Below, in pieces: positions 50,108 to 58,860 of a stretch of 58,860 nucleotides of DNA. The stretch's first letter is position 1, and every line of letters begins with the position of its first letter. Made by a program: the position numbers and the translations under genes. This stretch comes from Bacteroidales bacterium (GTDB lineage Bacteria > Bacteroidota > Bacteroidia > Bacteroidales > UBA932): contig JAFUVU010000055.1 of the NCBI GenBank assembly GCA_017477465.1, positions 1-58,860 of the forward strand, read 5' to 3'. The notes below the pieces were generated by a model. That model was not told the origin of the DNA. It did not search any database and saw only the letters and a list, made by a program, of their open reading frames with translations.

Positions 50108-50144
50108 ATGGCTCTCCGTTTTCGGGGAGCCATTTTTGTTTTTT
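50108..50144 (+). terminator. Intrinsic terminator of dnaK
   Basis: ATGGCTCTCC-GTTTTC-GGGGAGCCAT (one G-T pair) followed by TTTTTG and six more T. Confidence 0.9.
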
Positions 50145-50157
50145 GCAGGATAATGAC

Positions 50158-50165
50158 TATTTTTG
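50158..50165 (+). promoter_or_regulatory. -7 box of the small peptide / fimbrillin-like operon
   Basis: TATTTTTG, 16 bp before the ATG at 50182; matches TAnnTTTG. Confidence 0.55.
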
Positions 50166-50181
50166 CTGAAAATAAACGCCT

Positions 50182-50337
50182 ATGAAAAAACTACTTCAAA
50201 AATACCTCCCTCCTTCCTCTGAGGATGTATCAATGGAACCTTCAAAAGTAATCTGCCTGTCCGGCGGGTATTCACAAACCCCGGAGACACCTATCGGCGA
50301 CTCCGGCGAGCAGCTGTTCACCGTGGCCCCCTTTTAG
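50182..50337 (+). CDS. Small peptide gene (51 residues) before a surface lipoprotein
   Basis: MKKLLQKYLPPSSEDVSM starts a 51-residue frame ending FTVAPF, with its own -7 box and terminator-isolated from dnaK. The N-terminus is basic/amphipathic, the middle carries one Cys (KVICLSGGYSQ) and the end is acidic and Gly/Pro-rich. Short proteins of this style (KKxYxxP ... LCxSG ...) are common next to Bacteroidales surface-lipoprotein genes, with unknown role. It lies 11 bp before the fimbrillin-like gene, so they are likely co-expressed. Whether it is translated is not certain. Confidence 0.6.
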   Translation: MKKLLQKYLPPSSEDVSMEPSKVICLSGGYSQTPETPIGDSGEQLFTVAPF

Positions 50338-50348
50338 ATTTAGAAGCT

Positions 50349-53195
50349 ATGAAAAAGAATATTATATTTGCCGCTCTATGCGGATTTTTGGCCTTGTCGT
50401 GCGCCGGAAACAAGGAAATGGACTTGGCGCCGCAGCAGCCTTCGGCCAAAGCGCCTGGGAAAGTGGTCATCCATGCTACAGAGGAATCGGCCACCAAAGC
50501 CGAACATGGAACTGACTTGACAGACGGTTCTTCTTTCCGCTGGCAGGCGGGGGTTGACATGCTGTCGGTTTACAAGTATGAAAGTGAATACGAAAGTTGG
50601 GAATCATCCGGACTCGGCTACCGTTTCGTCAATACCACGGACGGTGAAATCGCAACATTCGAAGCGAGCCCCAATGCGAATGCATACGAAAGCGAACTGA
50701 CTCTCAGCCCCGGCGACAAAGTAACGGCCTTCTATCTTTACGGCAATGCGGAACTGACTAACGTAAGCGTAGGAGGAGAATCGCGCGATGTGCTCCGCGG
50801 TGCACTCGGCTCCGTAATGCAGATTGGAAAGAATAACAGCGAGCATCTGACTTACGGCGACTATATGTTCGCCAGACCGCTGGAGCTTACGGCCTCCAAT
50901 TTTGACTCCGAAGGCAACGCCTCCATCACGATGGAGTTCAAGCACATATTCTCCAAGATACGTTTTCTGCTGAAAAACAGCACATCGGCCCCCATAGACG
51001 TGTACAGCGTAGTATATCGCTCCACTTGCGAGAGCGACATCATGCAGGGAACCTTGTACATGGACCTTCTTACAGGCGAAATAGTTACTCCCGATTACAA
51101 CGAGTGGGGCGATGTCCAGCCCTCGAACTCCGGCGTCCTTGAAGTCAAGGATGTAACTCTCGCTCCGGGCGAGTCCACATACGTATGGCTGTGGTCGCTT
51201 CCTCTCGATTTTTCGGAAGGCAATGCCGCCGGCCGCAAGGCCGATGTGATGGTCAATACATCGGCAGGCGTGTTCCGCGTGCAGGATATCGTTTTCAACC
51301 AGCCCTTCGAGGCCGGCAAAGTGTACAGGCAGGGCATGGAACTCACCGACGCCAAACTGCTCAGCGAATATGCCTACATAAGCGACCCCAACTTTGTGAA
51401 GATGCTTTGGGAGGGGAATGAGTATGTTGACGGCGAGACGGGTATGATTTCCTATACTTCATGTCCTATGTACAATCTTGACCTCAGCCCTATGGACGCC
51501 CCTTCCTCAGACTGGGAAGAAAAACAGAATCAGCTTGATGCCATTACCGGCGGCCGTTTCATAAAACCCTCGGAAGCAAGCGGAATTACGGAACTTCGGG
51601 TTTCATCCATGAACGGCAATATGCTTTGTCTGGACGGCCTTCAGTATTTTACTGGCTTGAAATATCTCAGTCTGGACCTCGGGTCGGACATGAATTCTCC
51701 CATGACTCTGAAAGCCTTGCGTTTTGATACCCTTACTCAACTGGAGATGCTCTTTATCCAGCAGTCGCAGCTTCGCTCAATCGACCTTAGCCATAATACC
51801 AAACTTAAAGTCGTGGATTTGGGCATGGAACCTAATATGAAGCTCGTCAAGGGTCTGACAGCTCTGTCTGAGCTGGAGTCTTTCTCCGTACAGGAACTTG
51901 CCGAGGGAGTATCCCTTGACTTTTCCGGACTGCCTGCCCTGAAGCAGCTGTATTTTTCTACCCCGAATCCAGTTTCCTTACTTGACCTGTCCGGCCTTTC
52001 GCTTGAGAAACTGGATATCGATATACCTTCCATGGACGGTGTAAAGTCCGACGGATTGTCGGCCCTTATGCTGAATGTGTTCAAGGGTCAGGCTTTTCCT
52101 TCTCCAGTGGGCGGCGTACGCAGCCTTACGGCCAATATCGAAACGGAGCCTTCGATTGCCTCCCAGTTAAGCTATATGGACAAGCTCGATTCTCTTGAGC
52201 TTGGAATAAGCGGAGATGCCGTTATTGCATTCACATCTGCCCAGGCTTCGCTTAAGGTGATTGAACTGACCTGCTCGGATGCGACGACAAGTCCTTCCGG
52301 ATGGGCAAATCTCAGTTCGCTTGAGGAGCTTAAGCTGTATGCCTATTCCAAGGCAATTGTCGACATGGACCTTTCAGCTTCCCGGCTCAAAAAAGCTGAA
52401 ATCAACGCAGGCAGTGTCAGCGGTCTTAGCATTCCTTCCGCAGATGTTGACGAACTTACCTTGAATCTGTCAAAAGGCGATGTCTCGTTTACTCCTTCCG
52501 GCGTAAAGAAGCTCGTTATAACCTCTCCCGGCGATATTACTCTCGGGGGCAGCACTTCATTGCAGTATCTGTCGCTTGAAGACCGTACTTTGGAGAATAA
52601 CAAACTTGTACTGGGCTCATTCCCCAATCTTGAGACACTCCACATCTTCATGACGGCGGGTACTAAATACGGCTTCAACTCCGTCTCATATGCTTCCAGC
52701 TATCCATCCCTTAAAACATTCTCGGTGGACGGCCGCAATATTCACGAAGTCCCTTCCGCTGCAGTTTTCCCCGCTTTGGAGAATCTCTACATTACCAGCA
52801 ATACCAACTGGGTGGTGAACGGAATCGGCTCGGTCGACCTGAGACAGTATACGCACCTTAAGGAATTCACGGTCGGCACGCTCAACATGAATTACCCTTA
52901 CACGTACTACAATAACCGTTATGCCGATATTTACGACCGGGAATATGTCCGCAGCAACGGTGCATTTGTCCTTTCGCCTGAGCAGTGGGAGGCTGTCAAA
53001 GCAGGTGGAATACGCCTCGAAGGATATGCCAAGTATGAGAATGTCAAAGACGCTAACGGCAATACCTGCACAAGACATGAAATCAATTCCGTCTACGGAG
53101 TTAAAGATGCGGATGACAAGGTGGTTGACATTCAGGATTCGGACGGCTCCGACGGTGAAATAACCAAGTGGGTGTACAGCAAAACCTGCGTCTGA
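50349..53195 (+). CDS. Fimbrillin-like surface lipoprotein with leucine-rich C-terminal region
   Basis: 948 residues. Lipoprotein signal ends FLALSC. Residues ~30-340 resemble the fimbrillin (FimA/Mfa-like) fold: KVVIHATEESATKAEHG, then TVxAFYLYGN-type strands and FKHIFSKIRFLLKNST, as in Bacteroidales pilins and tip subunits. Residues ~385-880 contain many leucine-rich units in the style of BspA-like or LRR proteins (LRSIDLSHNTKLKVVDLG, LEELKLYAY, LETLHIFM). The C-terminus has a DANGNTC/DSDGSDGE acidic segment. It is probably exposed at the cell surface for adhesion. No partner fim/mfa genes are adjacent, which is unusual for pili. Confidence 0.72.
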   Translation: MKKNIIFAALCGFLALSCAGNKEMDLAPQQPSAKAPGKVVIHATEESATKAEHGTDLTDGSSFRWQAGVDMLSVYKYESEYESWESSGLGYRFVNTTDGEIATFEASPNANAYESELTLSPGDKVTAFYLYGNAELTNVSVGGESRDVLRGALGSVMQIGKNNSEHLTYGDYMFARPLELTASNFDSEGNASITMEFKHIFSKIRFLLKNSTSAPIDVYSVVYRSTCESDIMQGTLYMDLLTGEIVTPDYNEWGDVQPSNSGVLEVKDVTLAPGESTYVWLWSLPLDFSEGNAAGRKADVMVNTSAGVFRVQDIVFNQPFEAGKVYRQGMELTDAKLLSEYAYISDPNFVKMLWEGNEYVDGETGMISYTSCPMYNLDLSPMDAPSSDWEEKQNQLDAITGGRFIKPSEASGITELRVSSMNGNMLCLDGLQYFTGLKYLSLDLGSDMNSPMTLKALRFDTLTQLEMLFIQQSQLRSIDLSHNTKLKVVDLGMEPNMKLVKGLTALSELESFSVQELAEGVSLDFSGLPALKQLYFSTPNPVSLLDLSGLSLEKLDIDIPSMDGVKSDGLSALMLNVFKGQAFPSPVGGVRSLTANIETEPSIASQLSYMDKLDSLELGISGDAVIAFTSAQASLKVIELTCSDATTSPSGWANLSSLEELKLYAYSKAIVDMDLSASRLKKAEINAGSVSGLSIPSADVDELTLNLSKGDVSFTPSGVKKLVITSPGDITLGGSTSLQYLSLEDRTLENNKLVLGSFPNLETLHIFMTAGTKYGFNSVSYASSYPSLKTFSVDGRNIHEVPSAAVFPALENLYITSNTNWVVNGIGSVDLRQYTHLKEFTVGTLNMNYPYTYYNNRYADIYDREYVRSNGAFVLSPEQWEAVKAGGIRLEGYAKYENVKDANGNTCTRHEINSVYGVKDADDKVVDIQDSDGSDGEITKWVYSKTCV

Positions 53196-53208
53196 AAGAT
53201 TCTGTGAC

Positions 53209-53234
53209 AAGGCGACCTTCGGGCCGCCTTTTTT
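53209..53234 (+). terminator. Intrinsic terminator after the fimbrillin-like gene
   Basis: AAGGCGACC-TTCG-GGCCGCCTT with minor mismatches, followed by TTTT; sits 14 bp after the stop. Confidence 0.75.
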
Positions 53235-53251
53235 ATATTCTGGAAAATAGT

Positions 53252-53259
53252 TACCTTTG
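53252..53259 (+). promoter_or_regulatory. -7 box of the coiled-coil gene
   Basis: TACCTTTG, 27 bp before the ATG at 53287; excludes the upstream in-frame start at 53257. Confidence 0.6.
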
Positions 53260-53286
53260 TATGATAGAAACAAATTGAAACAAGAT

Positions 53287-57050
<3,764 letters not shown>

Positions 57051-57058
57051 AAGTCCGC

Positions 57059-57214
57059 TTCCCGCAAAAAGTGCCAATATTGACGGAACCGGCGTAATCA
57101 CCAACGCGAGTTCCCGCAAAAAGTGCCGTTTTTGACGGAACCGGCGTAATCGTCCACTTGAGTTCCTGCAAAAAGTGCCATTTTTGACGGAACCGGCGCG
57201 GTCGCTAAAAAAAG
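57059..57214. repeat. Three 52-bp tandem repeats after the P-type ATPase
   Basis: Units start at 57059, 57111 and 57163, each 52 bp. Each begins TTCC(C/T)GCAAAAAGTGCC, continues TTTTTGACGGAACCGGCG and can fold through CAAAAA/TTTTTG and TTCC/GGAA. The third unit runs into the fba terminator. No T-run occurs inside the units. Region 57051-57270 holds no gene. Confidence 0.9.
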
Positions 57215-57247
57215 AGGCGACCCAAAGTCAAAATGACTTGGGTCGCC
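57209..57247 (-). terminator. Intrinsic terminator of fba
   Basis: GGCGACCCAAGTCA...TGACTTTGGGTCGCC on the minus strand, a ~14-bp stem, followed by CTCTTTTTTT. It lies 24 bp after the fba stop codon. Confidence 0.9.
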
Positions 57248-57270
57248 CTTTTCTGTGTGCCAAAAGGCTC

Positions 57271-58272
57271 TTATTCAGCCTTGCCGTTGGAGCCGAGGAC
57301 GTTGATGATTTTGTGCATGTAGAGCTTTTTCATCTCGTCGCGGGCGGGACCCAGGTATTTGCGGGGGTCGAACTCGCCGGGCTTCTCGTTGAAGACTTTA
57401 CGTATGGCTGCGGTCATTGCAAGACGGCTGTCGGAGTCGATGTTGATCTTGCAGACTGCGCTCTTGGAGGCTTCGCGGAGTTGCTCCTCGGGGATACCTA
57501 CTGCATCGGGCAGTTTGCCACCGTTGGCGTTGATGATGTCCACATATTCCTGAGGAACAGAGGAGGAGCCGTGGAGAACGATAGGGAAGCCGGGAAGCTT
57601 CTTCTCAATCTCGTGGAGAACGTTGAATGCGAGCGGCGGGGGAACCAGACGGCCGGTCTTGGGGTCACGGGTGCACTGTTCGGGTTTGAACTTGTAAGCG
57701 CCGTGGCTTGTGCCGATGGAAATGGCGAGGCTGTCGCAACCTGTGCGGGTGGCGAAGTCGATCACTTCTTCCGGACGGGTGTAGTGGGATTCCTCTGCTG
57801 AAACCTCATCCTCGACACCGGCGAGGACGCCGAGTTCGGCCTCTACTGTCACATCGTACTGATGTGCGTAGTCGACGACTTTCTTGGTGAGGGCGATGTT
57901 CTCTTCGTAAGGGAGGGAAGAGGCGTCAATCATAACGGAGCTGAAGCCCATGTCAACGCAGCTCTTGCAGAGCTCGAAGCTGTCGCCGTGGTCCAGGTGG
58001 AGGACAATCTGAGGATGCTCCCAACCCAGTTCTTTGGCATATTCCACAGCACCTTCTGCCATGTAGCGGAGAAGGGTTTGGTTGGCATAGTTGCGGGCAC
58101 CCTTGGAAACCTGGAGGATCACAGGGCTCTTGGTCTCTGCTGAGGCCTGGATGATAGCCTGGAGCTGCTCCATGTTGTTGAAATTGAATGCAGGGATGGC
58201 GTAACCGCCGGCAACGGCCTTCTTGAACATCTCACGGGTGTTCACAAGACCTAATTCTTTGTAAGAAACCAT
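57271..58272 (-). CDS. fba: Class II fructose-1,6-bisphosphate aldolase
   Basis: 333 residues. AFNFNNMEQLQAIIQASAE, HLDHGDSFELCKSCVDMGFS (Zn-binding His and catalytic Asp), MIDASSLPYEENI, SLAISIGTSHGAYKF and LHGSSSVPQEYVD are the class II aldolase pattern. It cleaves FBP to DHAP and G3P in glycolysis. Single-gene unit with its own -7 box and terminator. Confidence 0.96.
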   Translation of the reverse strand: MVSYKELGLVNTREMFKKAVAGGYAIPAFNFNNMEQLQAIIQASAETKSPVILQVSKGARNYANQTLLRYMAEGAVEYAKELGWEHPQIVLHLDHGDSFELCKSCVDMGFSSVMIDASSLPYEENIALTKKVVDYAHQYDVTVEAELGVLAGVEDEVSAEESHYTRPEEVIDFATRTGCDSLAISIGTSHGAYKFKPEQCTRDPKTGRLVPPPLAFNVLHEIEKKLPGFPIVLHGSSSVPQEYVDIINANGGKLPDAVGIPEEQLREASKSAVCKINIDSDSRLAMTAAIRKVFNEKPGEFDPRKYLGPARDEMKKLYMHKIINVLGSNGKAE

Positions 58273-58306
58273 AGTTTATATTGAATTAATCCAAAAATTC
58301 CATCCG

Positions 58307-58314
58307 CAAAGTTA
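58307..58314 (-). promoter_or_regulatory. -7 box of fba
   Basis: Minus-strand TAACTTTG, 34 bp before the ATG at 58272. Confidence 0.6.
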
Positions 58315-58486
58315 CAAAAAATCACAAACTATTAAAAATTTTTCAAAATGTTTCAGGCGACGCGTGGCAGTTTTGCGAGTTTGTTCCGTGAACATAGCTT
58401 GCGGTCGGATGGCGCATTTTCGCTAATTCGTCTTTTTGAATTGCCATTTTTTGTTGTTTATGTATGGAATATTTTAAAATTTTTCA

Positions 58487-58494
58487 TATCTTTG
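58487..58494 (+). promoter_or_regulatory. -7 box of an off-window gene
   Basis: TATCTTTG in an AT-rich context. The leader would be at least 360 nt long to the window edge, unusually long for this genome. Confidence 0.5.
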
Positions 58495-58794
58495 TATGGT
58501 TGTATCGCCACATGACCGGTCTCATTTCATATTCAGTGAATAGGTGCATGGCTCCTTCCTATCAAGGGGGGGGGTATAATTCTCTAATTAATTTCTTCAT
58601 ATTCTTGTTTTTACGCGCGACCCTGTACCGAAGGCCGCGCGCATGGGCGTATTACCTGGAGTAGTAACGCCGGAACTTTCCTTTCCTTTCCTTTCCCCTA
58701 ACTTACGAACGATAACACTTTACAATACTTCGTTAGAAATTAACAATATTTTTGTTTAATATTTAATATTCAATACTTTACGTATAATCACATC

Positions 58795-58850
58795 TGCCGT
58801 AAGCTGTCCCTGAGGGACGACGGAAGGCAGGCATTAAAAAGCCTGAAAAA
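58795..58850 (+). promoter_or_regulatory. Candidate structured leader RNA
   Basis: CTGCC...GGCAG encloses CCGT...ACGG and GTCCC-TGA-GGGAC; then AGGC-ATTAAAAA-GCCT and an A-run follow. No T-run is seen, and it matches no riboswitch that I recognise. It may be part of an RNA element regulating the next gene. Confidence 0.3.
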
Positions 58851-58860
58851 AGTGTCAATT

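Larger units (their letters stand above)
58273..58860. other. Non-coding right end with a plus-strand promoter and leader
   Basis: AT-rich, no believable gene. Items: the fba promoter (58307-58314), a plus-strand -7 box TATCTTTG (58487-58494), a G8 run (58566-58573), a CTTTC microsatellite of about three and a half units (58679-58696), and a nested hairpin near the end (58795-58832). The 66-residue frame at 58464 lies over the -7 box and is not family-like. A gene to the right of the window is probably served by this promoter. Confidence 0.6.

Noticed and set aside
58464-58664. 66-residue plus-strand frame at the right end
   Set aside because: Its start overlaps the -7 box region and its composition follows the AT-rich DNA; no family match.

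Overview
The window looks like a chromosomal segment of a member of the Bacteroidales (Bacteroidota). Three things support this. The genes include families largely confined to that group (DUF3822 next to rsmD, DUF3078, DUF4293, a BT_3928-like DoxX protein, a fimbrillin-like lipoprotein, an OmpP1/FadL porin beside a Tyr-rich lipoprotein, LpxC-LpxA-WbqC). The promoters repeatedly show the Bacteroidetes -7 box TAnnTTTG (about 20 clear examples). Shine-Dalgarno sequences are mostly absent. Base composition is moderately GC-rich, so the genus is probably not Bacteroides itself; I cannot place it more closely.

Layout. 1-499 is non-coding and made of repeats. 500-4696 holds an EamA exporter, a TIGR01212 radical SAM protein, an Rpn-type nuclease and a Fic protein. 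4697-6141 is an accessory patch: palindromic repeats, a 24-bp perfect inverted repeat, an orphan MNT-type nucleotidyltransferase and an Ig-like gene fragment. 6147-12154 (minus) carries a serine hydrolase and an operon nrnA / FKBP-like / FKBP / MATE / cytidylate-kinase-like. 12260-21505 (plus) carries an unknown membrane-anchored protein, DUF3822-rsmD-cstA, a HerA-like ATPase, an acyl-CoA hydrolase/transferase framed by ~100-bp inverted repeats, mazG, prfA and queF. 21506-24122 (minus) is a fabK-fabF-fabZ operon, divergent from folP. 25038-27687 (minus) has FtsB-like, CPBP protease, nucleotidyltransferase and DUF4293 genes. 27766-29630 (plus) is tmk plus a DoxX protein. 29632-38510 (minus) holds lpxC-lpxA-wbqC, then rimP-nusA-infB and a CotH lipoprotein. 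38604-41126 (plus) is gpmI-lpxD. 41145-44933 (minus) is proS-DUF3078-tilS. 45083-57050 (plus) has a Tyr/Trp-rich lipoprotein, a FadL-type porin, dnaK, a 51-residue peptide gene, a fimbrillin/leucine-rich lipoprotein, a coiled-coil protein, trpS and a copper-type P-ATPase. 57271-58272 (minus) is fba. The last ~590 bases are non-coding and seem to hold the promoter and leader of a gene outside the window.

Most of this is housekeeping: lipid A (lpxC, lpxA, lpxD), fatty-acid elongation (fabK/F/Z), translation (infB, nusA, rimP, prfA, proS, trpS, tilS), nucleotide, folate and queuosine metabolism, and glycolysis (gpmI, fba). The most unusual aspect is a set of short palindromic repeats that lie between genes and also inside conserved genes without breaking the frame: tilS carries GGACC-GGTCC repeats also found at 5009-5186, folP carries a 19-bp-arm palindrome, and nrnA carries a CATTCCGAGC...GAGGAATCT element. 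This resembles the in-gene palindromic elements known from Rickettsia. Three other repeat loci share a ~52-bp unit or spacing. Separate oddities are a P-type ATPase lacking almost all of its nucleotide-binding domain, an LpxC without the FabZ domain usual in this phylum, and a DnaK with a Gly-Pro-Gln repeat tail. No tRNA, rRNA or CRISPR array was seen.
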